A DNA stretch of 64,000 nucleotides from Turnera subulata (GCA_028386065.3 JAKUCV010002545.1:13299-77298), one strand, 5' to 3'. Positions 48,348 to 60,590 are shown, numbered from the stretch's first letter. The notes: a model not told the origin generated them from the letters alone. Translations and numbers: made by a program.

Positions 48348-51300
48348 ATGAGTCGCTACGATTCCAACCCCTTCGACGAAGAAGAAGTTAATCCTTTCGC
48401 GGTACGTTTCCTCTTCCGGTTTTCCGTTTCTTCTTCAGATCTCGCGAGATCTGACGGCTCCACTCGCGAAATCTTATCTTATTAACTGTTTTTATCTCCT
48501 CATTGTTTTCTGTTTGTGTGTTTTTTGATTTGGTGAAGGATGGAGGAGGAAAATCGAAAGGATCATCCGGCCAAGGCGCGTTTTACATGCCTGTAAGTGT
48601 TTTTTTTTTTTCCCTCGCTTCGTGTTCTTCCTCCGGTTTTTCGCCTTTTTTTTACAATGCCGTTTGTGTTTCTCCGTTTTGAGACCGTTATAGCTTGAAT
48701 TCTGCGGTTTCTGTAGGTTAGGAGGAGTTTCATGTTCTTTGTTTTGATAGTTTTTTCTTTTCTGGTTAGGTTTTTAGTTGTTGTTGCTTAGGTTGTGGAT
48801 TGTTGTTTTGTTTTTTGAATTTCTTTTTTGTTTTGTTGTGTGGAATTTTTAGAATCCGGGGAGTGTTCCTCCAGCTACTTCGCGGCTTTCGCCGCTCCCA
48901 CCCGAGCCTTATGATCGTGGCGCAACCGTTGATATTCCGCTTGATTCCGTAAAGGTACTGCAGAAAGACAGCCAGTAGGGGAGAATGTGATGTAATGTGG
49001 ATGTTGTTTTCTGAGTGAAGGATTTTTTTTTTTTTTTTCTTGTGTGTTATGTAGGATTTAAGAGCAAAGGAAAAGGAACTTCAAGCTAAAGAGGCCGAGT
49101 TAAAGAGGCGAGAACAGGTGAGGATTGCTCTTTTTGTATAATGCAACGTGCTAAGAGGCTTAGATATGGTTTTGGTAATGATGTTTTAGCAGTGTTAGGT
49201 ATTTGGACAGTTAGTTGCATGTTGTTGTTTATTAGTTTGCGGTGGGGTTATGGATGCAGGGTAGTGATTAGTGACTGAAAATGCATGTCAACGGGCGTGT
49301 ATTGTAAAGTGTTAATGTTAATGTAAAGAGAAGTTTTCTTGCAAACATACTTCATTTCACCTTCTATCCGTATAGCTTCTAGAATCTTTCAGTTTTGCTG
49401 TCACTGTTCTAGATTTCTTGTCTTTTAGTTCATGTTTGGTTTTGCAAGTTTTTTTCCAATAGTTATTTGATATTCTGTATCCCTTGAAATTTTCAGGAAC
49501 TAAAACGAAAAGAAGATGCAATAGCTAGAGGTGTGCTTTGTTCATTTCTTCAATACATTGCAAAGGCTTGGTTTGTTATGTGGCTTTGACGTAACATTTT
49601 TATTCTTTCCAGCTGGAATTGTAATAGAAGAGAAAAACTGGCCACCGTTCTTTCCTATTATTCATCATGACATTGCAAATGAAATTCCGATCCATCTGCA
49701 AAACATGCAGTATGTTGCATTCACAACGTTGTTGGGTAAGCTTTTCTCCTTTCCCTGGATATAAATGGGGTACTCAAAACTTTGGATGCTAATTAATAGT
49801 TAGGTTAATGTAGGAAGTTACAGTTTAGTCAGCATGCTTCATGTTATCAAAATTGTAAGTCTGATCTCTATGATGTATCCTGCTTCTTAAATTGTCTGCT
49901 CACAGTTTTGCTAGTTGGGATCAAAATGGATTTCATTAAGAGGATTATTGATTTCCTGATTCTGTACTCAAATTCTTTATATGCATATTGGGTCAGCTTC
50001 ATCGTAATTTGTTACTTGGAAATGCAGGTTTGGTTGGATGTCTTTTGTGGAATATTGTTGCAGTTACAACAGCATGGATCAAAGGAGAAGGTTGATCTTG
50101 ATCCTTTGGACGAATACAGTATTTTCATTTGTTTCCACCAGTTTTGTCTAAACTTGTTCTGTTTTCCAGGTCCAACAATTTGGTTCCTTGCTATTATCTA
50201 CTTCATATCAGGGGTTCCTGGAGCCTATGTTATGTGGTATCGCCCTCTGTATCGTGCAATGAGGTACTCTTGTTTGGGCACTCCTGGTTAGAGTACTTTT
50301 GTCTTGTTTATCCTCATATCAATTGGAAAGCGATGTAAATGTTATTAATTTCCGTTTTAGGGTAATTTTGCTCTTATTTTGTTCTCTTAGATATCATCCC
50401 TAGTGGCATAACATATTACACTTTTTGAATTGGAACTTAACATTTTTGTTGTAGCAGTGGGATTAACATATCCTGATTCTTATTGCAGGACGGATAGTGC
50501 TCTGAAATTTGGGTGGTTCTTTTTGTCTTACTCGGTAAAGTCATTAATTATCATTTTTTTTCTTTTAGTTTAGATCTTTGCACATGGAAAGATCTTTCAG
50601 AAAATCCCTCATTTTCCTTTCACATTCTCCATGCAGGTTCATATTGGTTTTGTAGTCTTTGCTGCTGTTGCTCCTCCCATCATTTTCAAGGGGAAATCTC
50701 TTGCGTAAGCCTTTTTGCATAACCTTTCTTTCACATTGCATGGAATTCTGCTGTTTGCAATGCAACAGCTATAACATGAATTTTTGTGTTGAAAGTTAAC
50801 AAACGTGGTGTTGAAATAAGGGTGTCTTTCTGACTTATAAGGGAAAACAACATATTTTAGTCGGATCATAAGCCTCAATTTTGCAAATAGCGCTCTGTGC
50901 AACTTCCTGCTGAGTGAGAGAAAGAAAGTAATAAGAAGCAAAGAAAACTAATGTTTTGATTTGATCTTTTGAACAGGGGTATTTTGCCTGCCATAGATCT
51001 TCTGGGCAACAACGCTCTAGTTGGGGTAAGTGCTCGGTTCATATTGAACCCGTCAAGTTTAACCATAGTAGTTTGATTATTATTTTCTTCAGAGTATGGC
51101 TCAGTCTCTTTCCATATTTTCCTGCAGATATTCTACTTCATAGGGTTTGGATTTTTCTGCATCGAATCTCTGCTCAGTATCTGGGTTATTCAGGTTTGAC
51201 ATTTCTGCAAATTGCTTCGTAAACCCCTGCCATGGTGTAGTGATTTTGTTTGTGATCCTACGTTTCTTGTTTCTCATTTGCAGCAAGTCTACATGTACTT

Positions 51301-51370
51301 CCGTGGCAGCGGTAAAGCTGCAGAGATGAAACGAGAGGCTGCTACTCGGACCATGATGGCTGCACTATGA
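48348..51370 (+). CDS. SCAMP: Secretory carrier-associated membrane protein (13 exons)
   Basis: Exons: 48348-48401, 48539-48592, 48853-48954, 49055-49117, 49497-49530, 49613-49735, 50028-50090, 50170-50263, 50489-50534, 50637-50704, 50977-51025, 51128-51193, 51284-51370. All phases join, giving 300 residues, the usual plant SCAMP size. The N-terminus starts [17 protein letters not shown] with two NPF motifs that bind EH domains in endocytosis. A heptad-like coiled coil follows ([20 protein letters not shown]). The conserved NWPPFFP is followed by four membrane segments (roughly residues 133-155, 163-186, 205-228, 248-272) and a short basic cytosolic tail. The family cycles between trans-Golgi/early endosome and plasma membrane. 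No defects seen. Confidence 0.95.
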
Positions 51371-52476
51371 CACACCCTTTACACAACAAAAATCGCATTT
51401 TTTTTCCAACGGAACCAAGAGATTCACTCGCTTCATTCCCTTCTCATGTGATTACATCGCCCCCTTGCTTTGGTATTAAGCGCCAATTTGTTATAAATAT
51501 ATACTCTCAAGTGAAGAGCATTGACAAATTAGAAGTTGAGTAGGATTCGTTTTTTTGCTCTTTTTTTCTTCTTTTATACAGTTTCTTAGATCAGTGACCA
51601 TGAGCATTTTCGAGGTTGATACACTTAACCTGCAATTTGATATCCATAGAATTTTTTGTATGTTGTTCTTTACCTTTTTAGTTATATATTAACTGTTCCA
51701 TGATCAGGTCTCAAATTTCTATTATGAATTTCCCACTAAAGTTACTCGAAGGCTGATGGAGGACTTGATGACTATAACCGGTCATTTTCGCAAGCAATCT
51801 TGAATATACTCTCAAGTCAATAACATTAACATCATCAAGAATAAAGATTTCAGTGTTACATAGTAAGAATGTCATAGATTTGATCATGTTAGATCACAAA
51901 GTGAATCTAGAAAGGAATAAACATGGAGGATAATATGCCCGTTACAACGATAGCTGTAAGTTATTCAATCTCGGCCAATTTTCGTGCAGTCGCCACTTAC
52001 GACCACAGCATATGTTTACTATGGCACATAACAAATGAACATGGCGAGCAAATGGTGCTATTCTTCCACTTGCTGTAATCAATAGAAATAATGGGGCAAT
52101 CTGCACATGCACACATAGCCCGAACCTCATCCTATCATAGCAGGTGAACCCCAACTACACTCCATTTTCGATCGCCTGATTATCCAGGGAGGGGAACAGT
52201 AGATCGGAACGTGCTCCTGCTAGGCAGAGACAGTGATTCTCACAGTCAATGCTCGGCAAAGAATAGAATTAGCAACCACAGACATGGTTGCCGGAAACTC
52301 CCGCATGCCTTGACTGCTGCTTCTTGTATCCCGAATGTATCTACTCTGTAACTGTTGACGTCTTGAACGTACTTTTGAAAGGCCAGCAGAAACACAAAAA
52401 AGGGGAAAATGAACCCTTTTCAAAGTGTGTCGGATAGTTCGACTGTATCATCTTTCATTATCATACCAGACCCCTC
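51371..52476. other. Convergent 3' region between SCAMP and PPR genes
   Basis: The two genes point towards each other here, so both 3'UTRs lie in this 1.1 kb. Short minus-strand reading frames at about 51942-52423 look unconserved. Confidence 0.5.
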
Positions 52477-54369
52477 TCAGTAGATAGAGTTGTCAGAAGA
52501 TTTGCCAAAATCATCTAAACTTAAATGAGGATACAAGTTACTTTTACTCTCAATCCAACTTTTACCTGCTGTCTTTGTAATCCCTCTATCTTTCATTAAT
52601 CTCCATATCTCGTGAGCATCATCCCACCTCCCCGCTGCTCTGTAGATGTTAGTTAGATAAACATAACTCAAGTGATAGTCAGGTTTCAATTCCATTGTTT
52701 TCTTTGCAATACGCTCTGCAGTAGCAGTAGCAGCGTATATAGACGATGCAGAAGCACCAAGAAGCACCACCCAAAGAGATGGATCATGCCTACAGTCTGC
52801 ATTCTCGATCAAACTTTCAGCTTCTTCTAGTAAATCGGCACGGCCCAAAAGATTAATCATGCAATTGTAGTGCTGAATTTCAGGTTTGAAACCATACTCC
52901 TCAACCATAACTTTAAAATATTTCCTCCCTTGGTCAACTAAACCTGTATGACTACAGGAAAAAAGAACCCCAAGAAAGCTAATCTTATCAGGCTTAATCC
53001 CCTTCTTCATCATCTCATCAAATATTTCAAGTGCTTCTTCCCCTCTTCCATTCTGTGCAAACCCATAAATCATTGAGTTCCATGTTATCAAATTCCTAAC
53101 CGGCATCTGCACAAAAATCCTGTGTGCAAAATCAATACAACCACATTTCGCATAAAGATCAACTAAAGCTGATTGTATAATGACATCTCCCTGACCACCT
53201 CTTCTCACGTACTGGCAATGAATCTCTTTCCCTTGCATTACAGCGGCCAAGCCAGAGCAGGCACGAAGAACAGTCCCAAAGCAATAGAGATCCGTCTTCT
53301 TCATTTTTGTGAAAACCCTAAGAACAGATTCGAATTGTCCATTATGACAATACCCTCCAAGCAGCGCAGACCAAGACACTGAATTCTTTATCCTCATCCT
53401 ATCAAAAACACGCTGAGATTCTGCAACCAACCCACATTTCCCATACATATCAACAAGGCTGCTCTCCACAACTACGTCTCCATTAAACCCAGAAGTAATT
53501 GCCTTTGCATGCACTTGTTTACCTTGCTTCAGCCGTCCTAAATGGCCACAAGCCGTCACCACCGGTCCTAAAGTAAACCCATCGGGAAACAGCTGATGTT
53601 CCCTTTGCATCAAATAAAAGAATCTTAAAGCTTCATTGTGCACATCATTCTTGGTAAAAGCTGAAATGATGGAAGTCCAACAAATAGAATCCGGTTCAAG
53701 CAACTCATCAAACAGCCTGCACGCATCATTCACCTCATAATTCTGTCCATACATATCAATCAAAGCACAAGAAATAACCCGATTCGAATCGAACCCACGA
53801 ACCATTACCACTCCATGGAAACATCTTCCAAGTCTCAAGTCCTCAAGATCCGAACAGGCTTTTATCACAGCAGACAGAGAATACGCACTAGGCTCAATTC
53901 CAGAATCCAACATTTCGCGAAACAACTCAAGAGACTTATTGGGTTTTTCCACCTTGATATAACCAGTTATCATGGAAGTCCACGAAACCGCATCTTTAAC
54001 AATAAGCCCATCAAAAACCCTTCTTGCCACAAATAGATTAGGACCCAACTTGAAGTAAAGAGCCAGCAAACTATTACCTATAAACTTATCAGCCTCAACA
54101 CCAGATTTCACGCAATGAGTATGGAATTGAAGACCATGGCCAAAGGAGCCAACTTTAGTACAAGTTTGCAAGAGAGAAGCATAAACAAATGGCTTGTTGG
54201 ATAGTTTAGTCCAGTCTACGGAATTAAGGATGCATATTGCATCTAAAAGTGCACCAGCCTTGCAGTATTGGATGATTTTCAGTTCTTTGGGTTGTGGGTC
54301 TAGAGTAGTTTTGATACTAAGTGAAGCAATAGTGCTACAATGGCGTTTAAAGGAGAAAAGCTTCATCAA
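52477..54369 (-). CDS. PLS-class pentatricopeptide repeat protein, At1g03540-like
   Basis: An intronless 630-residue ORF. It opens MMKLFSFKRHCSTIASLS, a basic Ser-rich leader typical of mitochondrial import. PPR motifs of P, L and S type follow, such as DAVSWTSMITGYIKVEKPNK, NSVSWSALLGGYCHNG and NLITWNSMIYGFAQNGRGEE, with intervening GKQVHAKAI / GKEIHCQYV units. The C-terminus has E-type motifs (ELKPDYHLSYVYLTNIYRAAGRWDDA…MKDRGITKTAGKSWIE) and no DYW domain. Such proteins bind organelle RNA, often for C-to-U editing with a partner deaminase. Layout and wording closely follow Arabidopsis At1g03540, from memory. The RNA target cannot be read from this sequence. Confidence 0.93.
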   Translation of the reverse strand: MMKLFSFKRHCSTIASLSIKTTLDPQPKELKIIQYCKAGALLDAICILNSVDWTKLSNKPFVYASLLQTCTKVGSFGHGLQFHTHCVKSGVEADKFIGNSLLALYFKLGPNLFVARRVFDGLIVKDAVSWTSMITGYIKVEKPNKSLELFREMLDSGIEPSAYSLSAVIKACSDLEDLRLGRCFHGVVMVRGFDSNRVISCALIDMYGQNYEVNDACRLFDELLEPDSICWTSIISAFTKNDVHNEALRFFYLMQREHQLFPDGFTLGPVVTACGHLGRLKQGKQVHAKAITSGFNGDVVVESSLVDMYGKCGLVAESQRVFDRMRIKNSVSWSALLGGYCHNGQFESVLRVFTKMKKTDLYCFGTVLRACSGLAAVMQGKEIHCQYVRRGGQGDVIIQSALVDLYAKCGCIDFAHRIFVQMPVRNLITWNSMIYGFAQNGRGEEALEIFDEMMKKGIKPDKISFLGVLFSCSHTGLVDQGRKYFKVMVEEYGFKPEIQHYNCMINLLGRADLLEEAESLIENADCRHDPSLWVVLLGASASSIYAATATAERIAKKTMELKPDYHLSYVYLTNIYRAAGRWDDAHEIWRLMKDRGITKTAGKSWIESKSNLYPHLSLDDFGKSSDNSIY

Positions 54370-54650
54370 ATATGATAAGAAACAAGTGTATCAAAGCTTC
54401 TAAATTTACTCTAAATAAATATGACTCGAAGAACAGAACCAAAAGTCTTCACCTAACATGCGAACCCGGATGCCAATGTAAAGAACAAGAGCAAAAATCT
54501 AACCGCAGGTGGTCAGAAGATAAACCTGTTGTCTCTCAGGCATAACGCCGAACATACACCGCGCAGTATTGAAATGAAGTAGGGAATGGCCATGCCTCGA
54601 TAGAGAGAGACTGAGAGACACACGAGGAGAGTATCTACTATATATACATT
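54370..54650 (-). promoter_or_regulatory. PPR gene leader, TATA box and upstream ORF
   Basis: On the minus strand tatatatag at about 54637-54646 could be the TATA box. A 26-codon uORF (MAIPYFISILRG…) begins about 220 bp before the main start and ends before it. Confidence 0.45.
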
Positions 54651-56586
54651 TCCCTTTAAAGGGGTGTTTTGGTTTATGGATTAGTTTTTTTTGTCAGCAT
54701 ATGGATTAGTTAACACTGACTAAGAATACAACTACAACGAGCAAAGATAGGCATTTCCAATAACGGGTTAAGGAGGCAGTAATATTTTTTTAAAAGTATT
54801 TCTTTGATCAATTTTTTTAAAGTATTGGTATCTAGAAGACTATTAACTCTCTCTTTTTTTATTTTTTTTATATATGCCAGAATAGTATTCATCTCCGTGG
54901 CTCGATGCGTCACTTTATAGACTACTATTAATATAACAATTTCTATCCACGCTCGAGAACTCACACACTATAATTAGTTTAATTCGAAACTGATTAGCCC
55001 ACTAAAGTTAAAATTTTCTTAGTAGTAATTTCTCAAAGGTAGTTGAGAACCTGCTATTCTAATCCCTTGTTCGTACTATAAATTTCTATAGGCAGAAAAC
55101 TCTTAGATGAAGCATGAAATACCATGAATAAGGATACCTTGTAGGGATTGATTCACATGATTGGAATGTGGTGAAGGGCTGAGTGTGCATGTGGTCAGGC
55201 TCGTCTCATACCTATACTAACCTTTGCATGTCATTATCAAAATCTACAATGTTCTCTATTTAAATTGGAAACTAATAATACCTTAGCTAGGTTGCAGTTC
55301 AAATGTCTCTATCTCACAAAGATTAATGGTGAGGCAACTTAGCAGTATGTCCTTCTCAAAGTTCTAACTGCCTACATTGTTTTAATGTAATGACTAATGA
55401 GAGTTATCTCTACATTGGTACACCACTAGTTCTAGGCCTTATGAACTAAGTAATGCATTAAGTATATGGGCCATACAATCTCACTTACCCTTTCAAGGGT
55501 ATTAATCAAGGGTTTACATGTACAATTTGGCAAAATCACAACCATTATATATAGCCTACTAATACTCTCCATTACTGTGCTTCAAAAGAGCTACTAACTG
55601 TAAGTTATAAGTCAAAAACTAGCAAGAATAAGTTATTAGCTACTTATACCGCCTGATTTGAAGTGAATTTTTCACTCTGAGAATCAAATGTGTTGTTATT
55701 ACAGAAGAACAAAAGCGCATGCGCATGGGCAGCACACTAAATTACCCTGCAAGCATAATGGATGCTAGTCCGGCCGTGTCTGATTCTAGATTAGTTAGCT
55801 CCGTAGATTAGATCGGAAAGCTAGTGCCGGAAACCGGAAACTAGAAGTAAGCTAAGAGAATTATCCAGCAACCAATTCTAAAGACCTACGCGTTTTTTCA
55901 TGACCTGATCTGGTCTCCATTAAAGTATATAGATTGGCTTCTCAATTAAGAAATCATCAACAGTTCCTACCTCATAGTGGTCTCCCTTTGACCCATGCAA
56001 TGCCCATACTTGCCATACTTAATTGACTATTCATATAGACTTTCAGCTAAATGGATATACCACGTGTTTGGCCAAGATCCCATTTCTTCATCACATTCTT
56101 TAAAAATGTCCCAAGAAAATAACATTTCATTTATAAAATTTATTGGTTTTGCTTAAACAACAAAAACCTATTCTATCATACTTCACTTATTATGTTCACT
56201 TCCTTTGAGGTGGACAATCAAGCCTACTTCTTGCAGTTGGAAGTTTTGAGCAACCAACTATATCTCACACGTGGCAACAACCCACAGGCCCATTGGAAGA
56301 GAAACTTAAAATGAGTAAAAGCCAGCAATAATGGCTAAACAACGACCAACTCTCTCCTAAACCTAAATGAAAGTCTATGAAATCCTACCGTCAAAATTCA
56401 AGAGAAGAGCAACAAAGTTGCTCGATGTTTAACACCTCTCAAGCTTATATATCAAATGCCAAATACTACCAAGTGACAACTATCACTTCATCTTTCTCAA
56501 CCTTCAAAAAAAAACTTCATAAACCTCATAAAAACCACAAACTCCACACCAGAAAACCCACCAAGAAAATCACAAGAGACCACACC
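54651..56586. other. Intergenic spacer
   Basis: AT-rich between two divergent genes. A TATA-like cttatatatcaa at about 56443 may serve the small gene that follows. No other gene or element end was recognised. Confidence 0.5.
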
Positions 56587-56793
56587 ATGGTATGTTTCTG
56601 CTTCCTCGTCGATCAGACCCGGAAGGTTCGCAGGAGCAAGCCGGCAGCCGGGACATGCTCCCGGTGCGGTGGAGGAGCTAGTGTAGCTGACATGAAGACA
56701 TGTACAAGATTTTGTTGTGTGACATTTTATAGTAAATCTTGGAGGGCTATTATATGTACTTTCTGTGGAGCCACTCTCCGGTCTTACCACTAG
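56587..56793 (+). CDS. Small four-cysteine (zinc-ribbon-like) conserved plant protein, 68 residues
   Basis: The open frame extends upstream to 56377, but the conserved protein begins at the ATG at 56587 (ACCATGG context), MVCFCFLVDQTRKVRRSKPA. Cys24-x2-Cys27 and Cys57-x2-Cys60 form two knuckles consistent with one bound zinc. Between them lies DMKTCTRFCCVTFYSKSWRAI. A basic patch (RKVRRSK) follows the hydrophobic start. From memory this is a short plant family with this start, length and spacing, and no assigned function. The upstream 70 codons are lysine- and threonine-rich and look like leader sequence. Confidence 0.75.
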   Translation: MVCFCFLVDQTRKVRRSKPAAGTCSRCGGGASVADMKTCTRFCCVTFYSKSWRAIICTFCGATLRSYH

Positions 56794-57759
56794 TTACCAG
56801 CTGGTTGGGGATTCCTAGTAGTATTACATGACCATTTGTTAGTACTAGAAGGGAGATGATGAAGATAAACAACCTCTGCAAGATGAGCAAGCAAATAAAG
56901 AAAAACCATGTCTTGAGATGGACATGTTTAACTCCTTATTTTTCTTTCTTATTCGTTCTCCCTTCTCTTTCTCTCTATTAGGAATGATGTATTAGTTCTT
57001 AATGTTCTAGACTAATTTCTAGTTCTACTGTAAAAATTTTGCATTGGCTATGAAGAATAACAGGAATTGTTTGTTTTTTACTCCCCAAATTGTGGGATAG
57101 ATCCAATAAGCCAAGCATTTGGTGCAGGGTAATGAATAAATCTACATGATGGAATATTTAATGAAAAGGTCAGAGATAGCTGGAGAGTAATGGCATGAGT
57201 GATCGAAGCTTGACAGCAGTAATTGTACAGGCAGGCAGTAATAATTAATGCATGATTTGTAGGAAGGGTGTGAATTGGAATATCTAAAAACTGTAATTCT
57301 TATAACAGCCGGTAATTTTTTCCAAGGCCAAGAAAAGATGCAAGGTTTCTACTCATCCTGTACCCTTAAATTTCAGTGTTTTTTGGGTACATATACAAGA
57401 AACTGTAGCTATGGTTGCTTTAATCTTCTCACTCAAGAATTTATTGTCTACAAAGAAACTAACTAAGAAAATATTAATTTAGTCAATTTTGAACAATGGG
57501 TTAACACTTCCTTTGCTAACTTCATGCCTCGAATTGTGAACTCTTCAAATTTTAAGCTGAGAATAAGTCAGCAACCAGCTTACTAGAGCACATTGGACTC
57601 GGTGTGATGGAAACCTTAGTCTTGGTTCAGCTTCAAAGACAACATGGCCATGTCATGAAGGCACAAATGCGGGTTAATTGATCTGGATGGTAAGCCATTC
57701 GGTTCTACTTAAACATAACTCGTTCTTTTTGCTGGCTGTTTCAGTCCTGATCAATACAT
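56794..57759. other. Small-gene 3' region and spacer
   Basis: AT-rich. A tRNA-like SINE head (ggatggtaagccattcggtt) lies at about 57687-57712. No gene was recognised. Confidence 0.45.
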
Positions 57760-58035
57760 TAGTTGTTTGCCCACCCGGAAAGGAGAAAATGGCACGATAG
57801 AATTCCGGTTAGGCGCAGAGAAGATTCATTCCGGACCGGAATATCCAAGACTCAAAAAGCCCAGTCAGCCAGAAACCTGGATGGAGGTTCTTGGAAAACA
57901 GTTTCTCCCCCTATAACCCCCCTTGAGCGAAGCCTAAAGCTGAGCGAAAATAGAATAAATCCCTTGGCCTAGTCCCGGATCAGCTAGTTCAGATGATTTT
58001 TAGATTGAAAAGCCTATTCGTATAAACCAAGCACA
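57760..58035. other. Possible organelle-DNA insertion (origin uncertain)
   Basis: A GC-balanced island unlike its AT-rich neighbours, with wording such as ggcacgatagaattccggtt and ttgagcgaagcctaaagctg that feels like plant mitochondrial intergenic DNA. No gene was recognised, so the origin is a guess from style. Confidence 0.25.
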
Positions 58036-58210
58036 GACACATCAATAAGCGGTTGGAAATCTCTCCCTTCTGGCATATCTACCATTGACGCTAAAGTGGC
58101 TCTTCTGTGAATAATGTTTTGAAGAAAGTTACTGCCATGGTCCGCAACTCAGCATCATCTGTAACCCATTCATTCGAGTCATCCCGCAGAGCCTTTCGGT
58201 TAGAAGACTC
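58036..58210 (-). pseudogene. LINE ORF2 fragment (endonuclease-RT linker)
   Basis: Minus strand: SSNRKALRDDSNEWVTDDAE followed by LRTMAVTFFKTLFTEEP. This is the typical L1 stretch between endonuclease and RT (…LRDD-G-WVTD…FFK-LFTEE). The frame is lost just after LFTEEP. The fragment adjoins the organelle-like island. Confidence 0.65.
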
Positions 58211-58884
58211 ACTCATCAAAACCAACCAAGTGTCGATGAGGTACGCGACATGAGTTGAATTCGGATTAGTCGCCGAATAGACAACTAATAAAAGACAACA
58301 CATAGAGGCATATATACCAAAGCACCTTTCCTTTATTCCTTGGTATACAGAAAAATCAAACACAAATTGGTGGGTGTGAGTACTGTTGATCACTCATTGT
58401 CATTCTGTAGCTTTGCTGGGGACAGATTTCATGGCATTAATTAATGCATTCACAGCAACAATATGGACATATATACACATATACAGCTGTTCCTACAAAG
58501 TGGCAGCATGAAATTGCTTTTTTTTTTTTTTGGTTTTAGTTTGCATGTGAAATCCCAGCAAGAATTTAAAGAAGGATTCACTTTCTTGCTTACCCAGTGT
58601 CCTTATTCCCAGTTGTGATAATGAGAAGGACAGCCTCCCTAATTAATGTGCTACTGTAATAATAACAATGCTTCGCCATTTTCAGCTTTCCATATTTATT
58701 TGTGAACACAGGTGGGTAGGTCTCACAATAAATATTTTGGACATGAGGTTTTCCTTTTCCTTAGCTTAAGGGCTAAGATTGTCTGTCCTGTATATAAGTC
58801 TACCATGCATGGCTTCCTTGGTGTCTAATACTAGTAGTAGTGGAGTAGAGGCATATGTAATTAAGTTCAATAACTCGATACCCT
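58211..58884. other. Spacer, partly repeat-like
   Basis: The part to about 58300 is continuous in style with the mosaic insertion; the rest is AT-rich spacer. No gene was recognised. Confidence 0.4.
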
Positions 58885-58892
58885 AAGTCATG

Positions 58893-59626
58893 TAGGGGTG
58901 AGCAAAAAAACCGTGCCGATTGTGCCGTGCCGATAACCGACGGTATCGGCACGGAAATTGCAGGGTTTTAGCGCCACCCCATCTGACTGTGCCGAGCCGA
59001 TAAGCCTCGAGATCCTTCTCGGCAAGAGGCGGGCGATACCGTCGGCTAACGGTATTGCCGATACCGACACCCCCTCCGCCAAAACCCCCACCAGCTCCCC
59101 CTCTCTCCTCCACTACAACCACCATTTCCGCCGCCTTAACCTCCCTCCTCACTCTCCCTCTTCTGTTTCCTCCACCGTTGCTGCAGCCAGGCGACGCCAT
59201 CTCTCTCCTCCTCGCTTGCCGCGACTGTGGCCTCTGTTCTCCACTCCGATTCGTCACCCGCAGTCGCCGTCCTCGCTCGCTGCCGAAGCACACCCACGCT
59301 GGAACCATCACCAACAGCAGCAACCACGCACCAACACGAACCACCAACACAACACAAAAGAAACCCAACCGGATTTAAGGAAGAGAAGAGAAGAAAGACG
59401 CGGCCTACCTGCGTAAAAGACGGCGGCAACTCGAGCTCCATCCAGGACGGCGACGCCTCTTTCCTGCTACTATCGGTGGAAAGCAATTCCGATTGTACCG
59501 CGTTCGGTAGTTATCGGCACAAGGGGCATAAGGGCACGGCAGCGGTCGAAAAAAGGGGTGTCAAAAAAGGCATACCGATCCCTTATCGGCACGGCGTGTG
59601 CCGTACCGACCGTTTGCTCTCCCCTA
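58893..59626. mobile_element. hAT-type non-autonomous element with gene-like GC-rich interior (734 bp)
   Basis: Ends taggggtgagcaaa and, in reverse complement, taggggagagcaaa (13 of 14 match) with the TAGGG start of hAT elements. A perfect 8-bp duplication aagtcatg flanks it (58885-58892 and 59627-59634). Subterminal regions hold accgtgccga / tatcggcacg inverted motifs. The central part (about 59065-59470) is C-rich and resembles the 5' end of a plant gene, with open frames on both strands but no transposase. Confidence 0.9.
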
Positions 59627-59704
59627 AAGTCATGTAAGTTTTGATTCTCTATTCTAATAAAAAGAAAAAAAAAAGAAAAACTAAATAGGAGGGCTAAGAT
59701 TCAC

Positions 59705-59835
59705 CAACGTAGGATTGGTCTAATTGGTAAGCCACTTAGTTCTACTTAAACTAAGTCTTAGGTTGCAGGAAAATCCTTATCCACTACCAAGGGGTAAATT
59801 CATGACTCGACTAATCCAAAATCCAAAATGTTTCA
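59705..59835 (+). mobile_element. SINE-like tRNA-derived repeat
   Basis: The A-box-like tggtctaattggtaagccac, then ttctacttaaac, a B-box-like ggttgcaggaaaatcc and a tail with cgactaatcc. It resembles the head at about 57690. Confidence 0.5.
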
Positions 59836-60590
59836 GTATACATTTTTTGGTTTTCTTTAGTAATGGGTCGACTATAATCCAAAATCGAACATTGTTGGAC
59901 TTATTATAAAGGCCATCTTCCCACCATTGTATTTTTTTTTTTTTTATGCACAAAGTAAAATTTGAACACAAGATCTTAGAGAAAGCTCCTTACTACTCAA
60001 GATCTTAATTAAGTTTTCGAATTTGATTCTTTAATAATGTTAGGTTCCCGTTGGACCATAATTTATCCCACTAGGCTATTACTTTTTAGCTCATAGTAAT
60101 AAACCTTTCAATCCTACAAAAAGTCAACTCTATTTACTTCCACCCACACTTCCAACTTCAATATATTCACACCCACGACCAAAAAAAGGTCAACTCTCTT
60201 TTAATTCCTGTTAAGTTACAAAGTCAACCTGCAAATTTTTTTTGCATGGATTTTCTAGAAGATGATGGAGTATTATGTGATCTGTTATAAATCTTGGTCA
60301 TAATCTGTTGGCAGTTTTAGTTCATCATCAAAGGGGAGGGATGGGTCAGTTCTGGGCAGTTATTAGTTCCTCCTGTGTGTGTCCTGTAGCATTAATTAAC
60401 TTTCATTGTCAATATTATATGTGGCAGCCTGACTTGGCAATGCATTAGCTAGGAGGCACTCTCAACGACTTCGTACTACTCAATACTCCACCAAACTTCT
60501 GAAAGAAAATTTTTGGGAAGACCTATGAATTATGATGCTAATGAGGCCCTCCAAGTGGAGAGAGGGATCCTAATGTTAACCTGGAGGGAC
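59836..60590. other. Intergenic spacer
   Basis: AT-rich with a poly(T) tract at about 59932-59945 and a SINE-like scrap in reverse after it. No gene. Confidence 0.45.

Noticed and set aside
56377..56586. 70-residue N-terminal extension of the four-cysteine protein
   Set aside because: Low-complexity Lys/Thr-rich translation, not remembered in the family; the inner ATG has a better context.
58883..59637. Long overlapping ORFs within the GC-rich element, read as genes
   Set aside because: All lie inside a terminal-repeat-bounded element and run through its ends; codon patterns reflect C-richness.
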